From the NCBI GenBank assembly GCA_035652095.1, contig DASREM010000035.1, forward strand, positions 1 through 48,624: a DNA stretch of 48,624 bases, read 5' to 3'. Position numbers and translations under genes: made by a program. Positions 6,922 to 15,724 of the stretch are shown piece after piece (the first letter of the stretch is position 1; each line of letters begins with the position of its first letter). Below the pieces are notes generated by a model. That model saw only the letters and a list, made by a program, of their open reading frames with translations. It was not told the origin of the DNA and did not search any database. The stretch is from DASREM01 sp035652095 (GTDB lineage: Bacteria > Acidobacteriota > Terriglobia > Terriglobales > Acidobacteriaceae).

Positions 6922-8610
6922 ATGAAACGCCTCACATTGATTTTAGGAATTATCCTGTTGCTGTCGCTAAGCATGGGAATTGGCCATGCGGGACAACGGA
7001 TCGCAAATGCCCTGGCCGCATTGCCATCGCACAGCAGAACTGCGCTCATCAACAATGCGGGCGCGCCTTCTTCCAATTACGTCCTGGTCGCATGGAGCGA
7101 ACTGGGTATGCACTGCATCGACGGGAAAGATTATTCCATCTTCTCGGTACTTCCACCATACAACGTGATTCACGCACAGTTGTTCAAGAAGGGAGAGCCG
7201 CCGGTTCCGCTCACGAGCGGAGTGACGATCACGTACCAGGCGGTGGCCGATACAAGCGGCTCGGTGAATTCATCGAGCGGGAGCAAAACCAATTTTTGGA
7301 CTTACATCAAGGCTCTATTCCTGGTGAGCCTGCCTCCAGAAACCGGCCTGGCGGGATACAAAACCCAAGGCAAGGTTCCGCAGGCGATGACCTTTAACGC
7401 TACCGAGGGCTACTGGGAAGGAGTGGGTATTCCCACCGTCCCTTACGACGACAAGGGGAAGTTCAATCCCTATCCGATGGCGCAAATCGTGGCCAAGGAT
7501 TCAACCGGAAAAGTGCTTGCAACCTCAAAAATAGTTTTGTCCGTCAGTGACGAACTCACTTGCAACCAATGTCACGGTTCGAACACGGATCCCAACGCAA
7601 TGCCCGCGACGGGTTGGGTCAACAATCCGGATCCCGCGAAAGATACCAAACTGAACATCCTCAAGAAGCACGACGATCGGTGGGACGTCAAGCCATACCT
7701 GAGCCAGTTGCAGGCGGCAGGGTACAACTACAAAACGACGCTATATCAGACCGCCACCTCGGGTACTCCTGTGCTATGCGCCGCATGCCACAGCGACAAC
7801 GCGCTGGGGGTTCCGGGAATTTCTCCCATTGCATCACTCTCGAGCGACATGCATAGCCTGCACGGGCCGCAGATTCTGCTTTCGAATGGATTGACGCTCG
7901 ACCAGAACAGCGCGACGAGCGATCTCAATTCGTGTTACCTGTGCCATCCCGGCCCGGCCACACAATGCAAGCGGGGCGCCATGAACGCAGTTTTGTGCTC
8001 CGAGTGTCACGGAGACTTGTCCCAAGTAAGCGATCCCAACCGCGATCCCTGGTTCATCGAGCCATCCTGCCAGATGTGTCACAACAGCAGCCAGCGTTAC
8101 ACGTCGGCATTCGACAGCAACGGCCAGTGGCGGCAAACCAGCGATACCGCCTTCGCCACGAATGACAATGTTCCGCTGCAGGGTGCAAACCTGTACCGCT
8201 TCAGCCTTGGCCACGGGAGCGTGTTCTGCTCCGCCTGCCACGGTTCGCCGCACGCGGAGTTTCCAACCTTGCAGAAGAACGACAACGTTTATCCAACGGG
8301 ACTCCAGAAATACGCGGCGAAGATTACCGAATGCACGGTCTGCCATACCAACGCGCTCGCCGCGACTCCCAATGGCGGACCGCATGGACTGCACAAGGTG
8401 GGACAATCCTGGGTCAATGCACACGGGAACTACGTGGAGAGTCACGGTTCGCAGGCATGCACCTATTGCCATGCCACCGATTACCGCGGGTTGGCTCTTT
8501 CGGAGACGAAGGTGCAGCGAGTGTTCAGCACCGAGAATGGCCAGCAGACTTTCTCGGCAGGACACCAGTTCAACTGTTATGACTGTCACAACGGGCCAAA
8601 CGGCGGATAA
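6922..8610 (+). CDS. Exported nine-heme cytochrome c
   Basis: 562 residues. An AAGAGGT ribosome binding site precedes the ATG. Residues 1-24 form a signal peptide (MKRLTLILGIILLLSLSMGIGHA). There are nine CxxCH heme motifs, with first Cys at residues 214, 286, 338, 359, 383, 436, 471, 513 and 552; the last lies ten residues from the C-terminus. The first 210 residues are heme-free and may form a beta-rich domain. Such proteins carry electrons in the periplasm or at the cell surface, with oxidase, reductase or extracellular acceptors as partners. No membrane quinol module or porin is next to it, so the partner is unknown. It is flanked by its own terminator. Confidence 0.9.
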   Translation: MKRLTLILGIILLLSLSMGIGHAGQRIANALAALPSHSRTALINNAGAPSSNYVLVAWSELGMHCIDGKDYSIFSVLPPYNVIHAQLFKKGEPPVPLTSGVTITYQAVADTSGSVNSSSGSKTNFWTYIKALFLVSLPPETGLAGYKTQGKVPQAMTFNATEGYWEGVGIPTVPYDDKGKFNPYPMAQIVAKDSTGKVLATSKIVLSVSDELTCNQCHGSNTDPNAMPATGWVNNPDPAKDTKLNILKKHDDRWDVKPYLSQLQAAGYNYKTTLYQTATSGTPVLCAACHSDNALGVPGISPIASLSSDMHSLHGPQILLSNGLTLDQNSATSDLNSCYLCHPGPATQCKRGAMNAVLCSECHGDLSQVSDPNRDPWFIEPSCQMCHNSSQRYTSAFDSNGQWRQTSDTAFATNDNVPLQGANLYRFSLGHGSVFCSACHGSPHAEFPTLQKNDNVYPTGLQKYAAKITECTVCHTNALAATPNGGPHGLHKVGQSWVNAHGNYVESHGSQACTYCHATDYRGLALSETKVQRVFSTENGQQTFSAGHQFNCYDCHNGPNGG

Positions 8611-8630
8611 GGCAACGTTGTGTTGATGTG

Positions 8631-8657
8631 GCCCGAGCCACAAGGTTCGGGCTTTCT
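8631..8657 (+). terminator. Intrinsic terminator after the cytochrome gene
   Basis: GCCCGAGCC (8631-8639) pairs with GGTTCGGGC (8644-8652), allowing one G-U pair, around an ACAA loop and followed by TTTCTTG. It is 20 bp downstream of the stop. Confidence 0.75.
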
Positions 8658-8688
8658 TGTGGGCTGGAGAGCAGGAGAAGTTCCTCCA

Positions 8689-8733
8689 AAACAAAGAAGG
8701 CCGGGCTGGTTCACCCGGCCGTTTCTTTCTTTG
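8689..8733. terminator. Bidirectional terminator between convergent genes
   Basis: GGCCGGG (8699-8705) and CCCGGCC (8714-8720) form a strong stem. It is flanked by ACAAAGAA on the left and GTTTCTTTCTTTG on the right, giving T-rich tails on both strands. It sits between the cytochrome gene and the converging small gene at 8838-9068. Confidence 0.75.
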
Positions 8734-8837
8734 TTGGAAGGCGGCATGGTTTCGCCGCCCCGCAAGTCTCCAAAATTACAAGGACTCCATTTCTTCTCTA
8801 CGACGGCGCCAGCATGGCAGCTTGCCGCCTGCCACCG

Positions 8838-9068
8838 CTACATCACTAGCGCGAGGTTCTCCAGTTCCTGTTGCAGAACCGGCATGGCGCAGCCCGACAT
8901 CTCCACTCGACTGGCTGCATCCATGGCAGCCTGCGGAGAGACCCCATAGCCGCGGCCCATCAGGAAAACCTGCAGCAATTCGGCTGCTTCACGGGAGTCC
9001 ACCAAACCCCCTTGAATCAGATCGTTCCTCAACGCCGTTAATTCCGTGCTTGTGAACCGTTCTTTCAT
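8838..9068 (-). CDS. Small protein of unknown function
   Basis: 76 residues from the ATG at 9068, chosen because GGAGGTGAG lies about eight bases upstream; a longer frame begins at 9140 without such a site. The sequence is mainly helical and soluble, with no signal peptide: an N-terminal MKERFTSTELTALRNDLIQG, a central REAAELLQVFLMGRGY, and a C-terminal QQELENLALVM. I do not recognise the family. The leader shares CGGTTCCAA plus a GGAGG site with the small membrane protein gene at 1916-2074, which hints at shared control. Confidence 0.6.
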   Translation of the reverse strand: MKERFTSTELTALRNDLIQGGLVDSREAAELLQVFLMGRGYGVSPQAAMDAASRVEMSGCAMPVLQQELENLALVM

Positions 9069-9333
9069 GGCCGTCTCACCTCCGACCTTGGAACCGCTAT
9101 ACCCATTAGACTCACCAACACTCGCGTTAGTTGCATGCAATCCAAATGCCTAACTCCAGCGTTCCCTGTAACCGGCGCCGGATTTTCGTTTAGAACGGCA
9201 AGTACCCTGTCTTGATGACGTTGCGATCGGGGCGGCGGCAGTGCGTGCGAGTCTTCAGTGGGCAGGCAGTCTCGCGATTAACAATTTGTGTCGTTCTGGG
9301 ACGGAAAGCGCGATTCTGGATGAAAAGCACGTT

Positions 9334-9504
9334 CTAGGAAGGATCTACGACCGCTTCCTCCACCAGCATGATGGGAATGTCGTCCTGAATCGGGTACACG
9401 CGGCGGCATTGGGCGCACTTCAGGCCAGATCCATCGGGCTTCATGGCCACCGGCTTCTTGCAGACTGGACAAACCAGGATGTCGAGAAGGTCCTTGGAGA
9501 TCAT
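9334..9504 (-). CDS. Trm112/YcaR-like zinc-ribbon protein
   Basis: 56 residues from the ATG at 9504. The pattern LLDILVCPVCKKPV...LKCAQCRRVYPIQDDIPIML fits the bacterial Trm112-like (UPF0434/YcaR) family. These small proteins carry CPxC and CxxC zinc knuckles and end with the PIxDDIPxML signature. In eukaryotes and archaea Trm112 activates methyltransferases; the bacterial role is less clear. It is followed by a short acidic tail (VEEAVVDPS). No convincing Shine-Dalgarno was found, and the longer upstream open frame looks non-coding. It is divergent from folD. Confidence 0.8.
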   Translation of the reverse strand: MISKDLLDILVCPVCKKPVAMKPDGSGLKCAQCRRVYPIQDDIPIMLVEEAVVDPS

Positions 9505-9748
9505 GCCAGGGATTTTACTCCGAAATGGATGGCGGATCATGCGGCACCACTCACGGTGTGGCGTGGAGTCGCGAGCTGCGCTCGCTACCGTACGGAACGC
9601 ACGTCCTCGCGAGCGACGCCTGCCCACAGGAGGTCACTTGCATCTGCCCGCGCAAGGGCTGGGCCGCGGGCATGCTCGCGCATCACCGCTTCCGGGAGAC
9701 GAGTTAAGATAGAATTTCCGGCTCGACATCCTGACTCGATGAGGTTCC

Positions 9749-10696
9749 ATGGCAGCCACCATCCTTGACGGCAACAAGATCGCCGGCGACATCCGCGCCG
9801 AGGTCGCCTCGGAAGTAAAGAATCTGGTCGCAGCGGGAACGCGTCCCGGACTTGCGGTTGTGCTGGTCGGTAACAATCCGGCGTCCGAGATTTATGTACG
9901 CGGCAAGGTGAAAGCTTGCGAAGAGGTGGGCATTTACAGCGAGAAGCACACCCCACCGGACACGGTCTCAACCGAAGAACTCCTTGAATTGGTGCACGAT
10001 TTGAACCGCCGGGACGAGATCGACGGCATCCTGGTGCAATTGCCGCTGCCCTCGCAGGTGGACTCGAAGAAAGTGCTGATTGCAGTCGATCCGGCCAAAG
10101 ATGTAGACGGATTCCATCCCATGAACGTGGGATTTCTGTCCACGCAGCGTCCCGGGCTGGTTCCGTGTACGCCAGCAGGGATCATGGAAATTCTGAAGCG
10201 GAGCAACATCCCCGTCGCCGGGAAAGACGCGGTCGTGGTTGGGCGAAGCGACATAGTTGGCAAGCCGTCGGCCATGCTGCTGATCAACGGCAATGCCACG
10301 GTCACAGTCTGCCACTCGAAGACCCATGACTTACCGGGAGTGTGTCGCCGCGCCGACATTTTGGTGGCCGCAATTGGCAGAGCTGGAATGATCACTCGCG
10401 ACTTCGTGAAACCCGGAGCCGCGATCATTGATGTTGGGATGAACAAAGTCACCGAGCGTGCAGAATTCGATCGCCTGTTCGCCGGAAACGCCAAGAGAGA
10501 AGAGACGTTCCGAACGAAGGGTTCGACGTTGGTTGGCGATGTCCATCCTGAGGTGGCTGCAATCGCCGGGGCGATCACCCCGGTCCCCGGCGGAGTGGGT
10601 CCGCTGACGATCGCGATGCTCATGGCCAATACTCTGCGGGCATTCCGACTGCGGCGCGGGTCGCAGGTTGCGCAACTGGCCGGGGAGCGCGCCTGA
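9749..10696 (+). CDS. folD: Bifunctional methylenetetrahydrofolate dehydrogenase/cyclohydrolase
   Basis: 315 residues. FolD interconverts methylene-THF, methenyl-THF and formyl-THF in the cytoplasm using NADP. Seen motifs are YVRGKVKACEEVGI (the catalytic Lys lies in the family YxxxK pattern), DGILVQLPLP near 95, PCTPAGIMEIL, VVGRSDIVGKP in the nucleotide-binding domain and PVPGGVGPLTIAML near the C-terminus. It is slightly longer than usual because of a basic tail (FRLRRGSQVAQLAGERA). The start has GAGG four bases upstream. The coaE start lies one base past the stop, so the two are probably cotranscribed. Confidence 0.95.
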   Translation: MAATILDGNKIAGDIRAEVASEVKNLVAAGTRPGLAVVLVGNNPASEIYVRGKVKACEEVGIYSEKHTPPDTVSTEELLELVHDLNRRDEIDGILVQLPLPSQVDSKKVLIAVDPAKDVDGFHPMNVGFLSTQRPGLVPCTPAGIMEILKRSNIPVAGKDAVVVGRSDIVGKPSAMLLINGNATVTVCHSKTHDLPGVCRRADILVAAIGRAGMITRDFVKPGAAIIDVGMNKVTERAEFDRLFAGNAKREETFRTKGSTLVGDVHPEVAAIAGAITPVPGGVGPLTIAMLMANTLRAFRLRRGSQVAQLAGERA

Positions 10697-10697
10697 C

Positions 10698-11327
10698 GTG
10701 TTGAAGGTTGGATTGACCGGCGGCATTGCTTCCGGCAAGTCTGTCGTGGGCGAGATGTTTGCCGCACGCGGAGTCCACGTGATTCAGGCCGACCACATCG
10801 CGCACAGCCTGATGCAGCCGGGGCAGGCGGTATACCAGGAAGTTGTGGCTCACTTCACGGCGGCAATCCTTAATGCTGACGGGACCGTGAACCGGGGCCG
10901 GTTGGCGGAGGCCGCTTTCGGGACGGGCGACGCTCCTTCGCGAATTGAAGAATTGAACCGCATCATCCATCCTGCCGTAATTCAGAGACAGGAGGAGTGG
11001 ATGCAGGAGGTCGGCCGGCAATCCCCGCAGGCGATTGCGATGGTGGAGGCCGCGCTGATCCTGGAAGCCGGAGTTGGAAAACGCTTCGACCGCCTGGTGG
11101 TCGTGACCTGTCGCCCCGAGCAGCGCTTCGAACGCTGGGCAAGGCGCGTGAACGTGGATATCGAACTGGCGCGACGGGAAGTCGAACGCCGGATGGCGGC
11201 ACAGTTGCCGGATGAGGAGAAGATCAGGGGCGCGGATCACGTCATCGATAATTCCGGCTCGCTGGATGAGACCGAGCGGCAGGTGCAGAAGGTGTATGAA
11301 GCGCTGAGACAGGAGGCGGGTTCTTAG
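10698..11327 (+). CDS. coaE: Dephospho-CoA kinase
   Basis: 209 residues from a GTG at 10698, one base after the folD stop. GGGGAG inside the folD end serves as ribosome binding site. An earlier TTG (10668) inside folD is less likely. Residues 3-11 hold the P-loop GLTGGIASGKS; QADHIAH follows near 33 and RIIHPAVIQRQ near 90. CoaE phosphorylates the 3' hydroxyl of the ribose of dephospho-CoA, the last step of CoA synthesis. The length fits the family. Confidence 0.93.
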   Translation: MLKVGLTGGIASGKSVVGEMFAARGVHVIQADHIAHSLMQPGQAVYQEVVAHFTAAILNADGTVNRGRLAEAAFGTGDAPSRIEELNRIIHPAVIQRQEEWMQEVGRQSPQAIAMVEAALILEAGVGKRFDRLVVVTCRPEQRFERWARRVNVDIELARREVERRMAAQLPDEEKIRGADHVIDNSGSLDETERQVQKVYEALRQEAGS

Positions 11328-11410
11328 TTCTGCGTGCACCAAGGGCGAGCAGGGCGCACGGGAGATTCCTCGCTTCGCTGGGAACGGCGTCATTCGTTAG
11401 GATGGAATGA

Positions 11411-11527
11411 CGTCGTCAGTTGTGGGCGGCGTCATTAGTTATGGACTGACAGCTTAGTTATGGACTGATAGCGAACAGTTATGGACTGACGGCCATTAAT
11501 TATCACTGACGCATCAGTTACGAGGAT
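11411..11527. repeat. Array of about six degenerate ~20-bp direct repeats
   Basis: Units begin at about 11417, 11436, 11455, 11476, 11497 and 11515, so the spacings are 19, 19, 21, 21 and 18 bp. The three central units read YAGTTATGGACTGAYRG; the outer units are decayed (CAGTTGTGGGCGG, TAATTATCACTGAC, CAGTTACGAGG). Each good unit is itself a near-palindrome (CAGTT-ATG-GACTG). The spacing is close to two helical turns, as for a multi-site operator. It lies upstream of the HtrA gene, whose start is at 11565, and between it and coaE. It could instead be a run of REP-like elements. Confidence 0.75.
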
Positions 11528-11564
11528 TCATTAAGGACCTCTGGTTACAAACTGGATTCAGACT

Positions 11565-12704
11565 ATGAGACTACTACGCACATTATCTCTGGCCGTGATC
11601 CTGGCCGGCGCATTCTTCTACTTCACCACCTATCGCAGCGATTTCCCCCCTTCGCGGTGGATGGGACGTCCCGATAAAGTGGAGTTGACCGAGGCGTCCG
11701 GCAGCGAGTCGCTCGATTCTGAAGAGCAAAACAACATCAGTATTTACCGCAAGAACATTGGCTCGGTGGTGAACATCACCTCCAAGGCGGTTACGTTCGA
11801 TTTTTTTTATGGGCTGGTGCCGCAGGAAGGACAAGGCTCGGGCTTCATTATCGACAAGGAAGGCCATGTTCTGACCAACTACCACGTGATTGCCGATGCC
11901 CGGCAGATTGAAGTCACACTGCACAATCGAAAGAAGTACCGCGCTACGATTGTCGGGACCGATCCCACGCATGACTTGGCCGTGGTGCAGATCAAGGCGC
12001 CCGACTTGACGCCAATGACTCTGGGCGACTCGCGCAGCCTGCAAGTGGGACAGAAGGTGTACGCGATTGGAAATCCGTTTGGCCTCTCGGGCACGCTTAC
12101 TCGAGGCATTGTAAGTTCGATTCGCCCGGTGCAGGAGCCGAACGGCGGCGCGCAGATCGACGAAGCCATTCAGACCGATGCGGCTATCAATCCCGGAAAT
12201 TCGGGCGGGCCGCTGCTCAACTGGCATGGCGAAGTGATCGGCATTAACACCATGATCCTGTCGAGCGTGGGGCAGAGCGCCGGCATCGGTTTTGCGATTC
12301 CGATCAACACGGCGAAAGCGGTGCTGAATGACTTAGTCACGATCGGGCGAGTGCGGCGGCCGGCGCTGGGTATTCGCACGATTCCGATCAGCTCTGAACT
12401 TGCCGACCAGATGGGCCTGGCCGCCGATTATGGCTTGCTGATTGTGCAGGTAGTGCCGGGCGGCTCCGCGGATCGTGCAGGTTTGCGTGGTGGCACCGAG
12501 CGCGCCTATCTGGGAAATATCCCGATCAATATCGGCGGCGACCTGATCGTCGGCATTGACGGGCAGAAGGTGGAAGACCAGCAGGACCTGGCGCAGGTGA
12601 TGAATAACCATCGCGCAGGCGATACGGTGAAGGTCACCATCTATCGCGGCAAGAAGAAACTCGACGTGGATGTTACGTTGGGTGAAGCGCGGCAGCAGGT
12701 CTAG
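11565..12704 (+). CDS. Membrane-anchored HtrA/DegS-like serine protease with one PDZ domain
   Basis: 379 residues. One N-terminal transmembrane segment (about 5-22, LRTLSLAVILAGAFFYFTTY) is likely uncleaved, tethering the protein to the inner membrane facing the periplasm. The trypsin-like domain carries the triad His107 (TNYHVI), Asp137 (THDLAV) and Ser213 (GNSGGP). A single PDZ domain spans about 280-375. One anchor plus one PDZ resembles DegS/HtrA-type regulators or quality-control proteases that sense misfolded envelope proteins. The stop is 3 bp before the YjbR-family gene, suggesting an operon. A repeat array lies in the promoter region. Confidence 0.92.
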   Translation: MRLLRTLSLAVILAGAFFYFTTYRSDFPPSRWMGRPDKVELTEASGSESLDSEEQNNISIYRKNIGSVVNITSKAVTFDFFYGLVPQEGQGSGFIIDKEGHVLTNYHVIADARQIEVTLHNRKKYRATIVGTDPTHDLAVVQIKAPDLTPMTLGDSRSLQVGQKVYAIGNPFGLSGTLTRGIVSSIRPVQEPNGGAQIDEAIQTDAAINPGNSGGPLLNWHGEVIGINTMILSSVGQSAGIGFAIPINTAKAVLNDLVTIGRVRRPALGIRTIPISSELADQMGLAADYGLLIVQVVPGGSADRAGLRGGTERAYLGNIPINIGGDLIVGIDGQKVEDQQDLAQVMNNHRAGDTVKVTIYRGKKKLDVDVTLGEARQQV

Positions 12705-12707
12705 GGG

Positions 12708-13043
12708 ATGAACGTCGAATCTTTGCGCAAGTATTGCCTGTCATTTCCGCAGGCGACGGAAAATCTTCAGTGGGGTGAAGATCTTTGCTTCAAGGTTGGC
12801 GGCAAGATCTTCACCGTGGTGTCGCTCGGCGGAGTGCCGCAGTCCATGTCGGTGAAGTGCACTCCTGAAAAGTTCGATGAGTTAGTCGAGCAGGAGGGCA
12901 TCAAGCCCGCGCCCTATGTTGGACGTTATAAGTGGGTGTTGCTGGAAAGCCTGGACGTGCTGCGCGATCCAGAGATCAAAGCGTTGATTCGCCAGTCGTA
13001 CGAGATGGTTTCGGCCAAGCTGCCAAAGAAGAAAGTCCGGTAA
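12708..13043 (+). CDS. MmcQ/YjbR family protein
   Basis: 111 residues. The order FPQATENLQWGEDLCFKVGG (residues about 14-33), then KIFTVVS, MSVKCTPEKFDELV and GRYKWVLLE fits the MmcQ/YjbR (CyaY-like fold) family. Members have a double-wing DNA-binding-like fold but no firm biochemical role. It follows the HtrA protease gene by 3 bp. Its last 68 bp overlap the 3' end of a convergent gene on the other strand. Confidence 0.85.
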   Translation: MNVESLRKYCLSFPQATENLQWGEDLCFKVGGKIFTVVSLGGVPQSMSVKCTPEKFDELVEQEGIKPAPYVGRYKWVLLESLDVLRDPEIKALIRQSYEMVSAKLPKKKVR

Positions 13044-13584
13044 CCGTCGCTCCCTGCTTAAGGTAGCGCAGGATGTTGCCCAGAGCGTGCTCCTCGAGGA
13101 CAGCGTTCGGGACCATCATCGATTCCGGCGTGCAATATAGACTTTGATTCTTCAGCGAGCACTGAGGAAGGCCTAGCGACGACTTGAGGTAGAGCACCTG
13201 CACCTGCCACGGATCGTAGTGATTGTTGGTTAAGGCTTGCGCGGTCGCATCCCAAGTCGCACGCCGCATCCCATTGTTGAAGACCAGGCACGCCACAAGG
13301 GTGGGTCGCGAAGCCGCCAGTCGGATACCCATTAGGATCCCAGTGGTCCAAAGTCTGGTCGCCCACGGCTGCGTTAAGGAGATCGTGCGAACCGGTGGGC
13401 AGACATTATTGACACAAACTGCATCCACGAAGGGTGTGTTGGGGGTGTTCCACGGCGCGCCGCTGGTCGGACAGCTGTTGACAGCGGCAAACTCCCCGGA
13501 TTCTGGCGGACAAGGCATTTGGGCGAAGGCTTGGCAGGCGGTTAGAACTCCAAACAGCACTAAGCTGTAACTTAGGCACTTCAT
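12976..13584 (-). CDS. Secreted protein of unknown function
   Basis: 202 residues. A strong AGGAGG ribosome binding site lies upstream, and a signal peptide spans residues 1-21 (MKCLSYSLVLFGVLTACQAFA, then QMPCPPESG). The Cys of TAC could suggest a lipobox but the context favours ordinary cleavage. Several cysteines sit in the first 60 residues (MPCPP, NSCPTSG, VCVNNVCPP) and two more at about 140-150, suggesting disulfides. I do not recognise the family. The last ~23 codons run antisense into the YjbR-family gene, and the final residues are Thr/Ser rich. The original stop may have been lost or a frameshift may have extended the frame. Confidence 0.6.
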   Translation of the reverse strand: MKCLSYSLVLFGVLTACQAFAQMPCPPESGEFAAVNSCPTSGAPWNTPNTPFVDAVCVNNVCPPVRTISLTQPWATRLWTTGILMGIRLAASRPTLVACLVFNNGMRRATWDATAQALTNNHYDPWQVQVLYLKSSLGLPQCSLKNQSLYCTPESMMVPNAVLEEHALGNILRYLKQGATVTGLSSLAAWPKPSRTTGESTL

Positions 13585-13975
13585 ACAGTCCTCCTATGTG
13601 CACGGCAATTGGTTAGGGTGATGGGGAAGTCAGACTTACTGGGTTGCGGGCGAAGTCAGACGTTTAGACTTATAGAAGGAGCCGAGGGCCGATACTGCGC
13701 GCAGAAACATACATCCAGAGAACCTGTGAATGAAACGTTTCGTCAATTTGTTCTGAATCCAGAACAGAAGGGCCAAATGTCATGATGGCCTTTCCTGTGT
13801 GCTGTGTGGCCGGGACACTACCACGGACACCTTTGACTGCGATCACGGCAAAGTCCAGTTCACGAAGGATTCTCGATTTGACTCTGCTCAAGCCCCTACG
13901 CTAGCCTCAGAGGTCTGCCTAAAGCTTGACGTCTGAGCTTGTGAGCCGCCTCGGTGCTGCGGGCAACGATTCCTG
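13585..13975. other. 391-bp intergenic region between divergent genes
   Basis: Holds the promoters for the secreted protein (minus) and gamma-glutamyltransferase (plus). The visible structure is a GTTCTG-AATC-CAGAAC hairpin (13750-13765) and two copies of AAGTCAGAC, about 25 bp apart, near 13626 and 13650. A 73-codon minus frame exists but has no ribosome binding site or protein-like character. No RNA gene was recognised. Confidence 0.4.
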
Positions 13976-15724
13976 ATGCGATCTCATTGCAAGTTTCTGA
14001 TTTTGCTGGCCCTGTTCGTCGTGGCGAGGCATGCGGCGGGGGCCCCGGCGCACCCTGCGCATGCGCCGCATGCGATGGTGGCCAGCGACCATGAACTGGC
14101 ATCCCGGGCCGGTGTTGAGATGATGCGTGCCGGTGGCAACGCGATCGACGCAGCTGTAGCCACCGCGTTCACCTTGGCCGTGGTCCATCCCCAAGCCGGA
14201 AATATTGGGGGTGGCGGATTCATGCTGATCCGGATGGCGGATGGCAAAGTCCACTTTATTGACTTCCGCGAAAAATCTCCCGCGGCAGCGGCGGAGAACA
14301 TGTATTTGGACGCCAACGGGGACGTCGTAGCTAACGCCAGCCTGCTCGGATACAAGTCGGCAGGGGTTCCCGGGTCCGTCGCGGGACTGGTGTACGCGGA
14401 GAAAAAATACGGGAAGCTCTCTTTGGCGCAGGTGATGGGCCGGGCAATCCAACTGGCGGAGGAGGGATTTGCGCTGAGCTGGGAGGATGCGGATGATCTG
14501 CGCGACAAGCACCTTGCCGAATTCCCGGAGTCACGCCGAATCTTTCAGCGCGAGGGGACGTACTACGAGCAGGGCGAGACGTTGCGGCAACCTGAACTGG
14601 CGCGGACTTTGCGCCGTATTGCGTCCAGTCCCGACGACTTCTACAAGGGCGCCATGGCGCGTGAACTCGCCGCGGCCATTCAGAAAGGCGGCGGACTGAT
14701 CACCGCCGACGATCTTGGCCACTATGAGGTAAAGGAACGCGAACCAGTCCGGGGGAACTATCGCGGCTACGAGATCATCAGCGCGCCGCCGCCGTCCTCA
14801 GGCGGGGTCATGCTGATCGAACTGCTGAATATTCTTGAAGGATTCGACCTGAAGCGAGCCGGGAACCGGTCCGCGCAATCGGTGCACCTGACGGTCGAGG
14901 CGTTTCGCCGGGCCTCATTCGACAAGGCGGAGTTCCTGGGCGACCCTGATTTCTCCAGGATCCCTGTGGCGCAGTTGATTGATGAACGTTATGCCGAAGC
15001 TTGGCGGGAGTCGATTGATCCCAAGCATGCAACTCCGAGCAGCGCACTGAAGCGACCGGAGATTTTCTCCAAGCTCGAGGATTACGCAGCGCTGCATCCG
15101 CACCCAGTGGCGGTGGCCGACAGTCCAGACACGACGCACTTGTCGGTCGTCGACTCTGAGGGAGACGCGGTTGCGGTCACAACCACATTGAACGATGATT
15201 TTGGATCCCGCGTTACCGTTCCCGGGATGGGGTTTCTGTTGAATGACCAGATGGACGATTTCGCGGCCAAGCAAGGAGTGCCGAACCTGTATGGTTTGAT
15301 CCAGGGGCCGGCCAACGCCATAGCGGCAGGGAAGCGTCCGTTGTCGTCCATGACGCCGACCATTGTGGCGAAAGACGGCAAGCCGTTTCTGGTGCTGGGA
15401 TCGCGCGGAGGATCGCGCATACCGACAACGGTGGCGAATGTGCTGATGGCGGTCATTGACTACGGCATGGACATCCAGGAAGCGGTCACCGCGCCGCGAT
15501 TTCATCACCAGTGGAAGCCGGACCAGATTTCGGTGGAGCAGTGGTTCTCGCCCGACACGGTGGAGAAACTCCAGGAGATGGGGCACAAGGTCGTGTTTGG
15601 GGTGCAGTACGAGCGCTGGGAGCCGACCTGGAGCGACGCAGAGTGTATCGAAGTGGATCCGAAAACCGGCGAGCGCCTGGGGGCCAGCGACGTTCGCGAT
15701 AATGGAAAGGCTGTGGGCTTCTAA
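13976..15724 (+). CDS. ggt: Gamma-glutamyltransferase
   Basis: 582 residues with a signal peptide (about 1-22, MRSHCKFLILLALFVVARHAAG). The large-subunit part has ASRAGVEMMRAGGNAIDAAV and GGGGFMLIR. The precursor should cut itself before Thr386 in the DTTHLSVVD motif (15131-15133), making the small subunit with an N-terminal Thr nucleophile; the LSSMTPTIV and GGSRIPTTV stretches follow. The enzyme hydrolyses or transfers the gamma-glutamyl group of glutathione and related peptides in the periplasm. It overlaps the next gene by one base and probably heads a four-gene operon. Confidence 0.95.
   Translation: MRSHCKFLILLALFVVARHAAGAPAHPAHAPHAMVASDHELASRAGVEMMRAGGNAIDAAVATAFTLAVVHPQAGNIGGGGFMLIRMADGKVHFIDFREKSPAAAAENMYLDANGDVVANASLLGYKSAGVPGSVAGLVYAEKKYGKLSLAQVMGRAIQLAEEGFALSWEDADDLRDKHLAEFPESRRIFQREGTYYEQGETLRQPELARTLRRIASSPDDFYKGAMARELAAAIQKGGGLITADDLGHYEVKEREPVRGNYRGYEIISAPPPSSGGVMLIELLNILEGFDLKRAGNRSAQSVHLTVEAFRRASFDKAEFLGDPDFSRIPVAQLIDERYAEAWRESIDPKHATPSSALKRPEIFSKLEDYAALHPHPVAVADSPDTTHLSVVDSEGDAVAVTTTLNDDFGSRVTVPGMGFLLNDQMDDFAAKQGVPNLYGLIQGPANAIAAGKRPLSSMTPTIVAKDGKPFLVLGSRGGSRIPTTVANVLMAVIDYGMDIQEAVTAPRFHHQWKPDQISVEQWFSPDTVEKLQEMGHKVVFGVQYERWEPTWSDAECIEVDPKTGERLGASDVRDNGKAVGF

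Noticed and set aside
11411..11527. CRISPR array
   Set aside because: Units are only about 13-16 bp with 3-8 bp between them and they diverge; no unique spacers and no cas genes.
13670..13891. 73-codon minus-strand frame in the gap before gamma-glutamyltransferase
   Set aside because: No ribosome binding site, no recognisable motif and placed in a likely promoter region.
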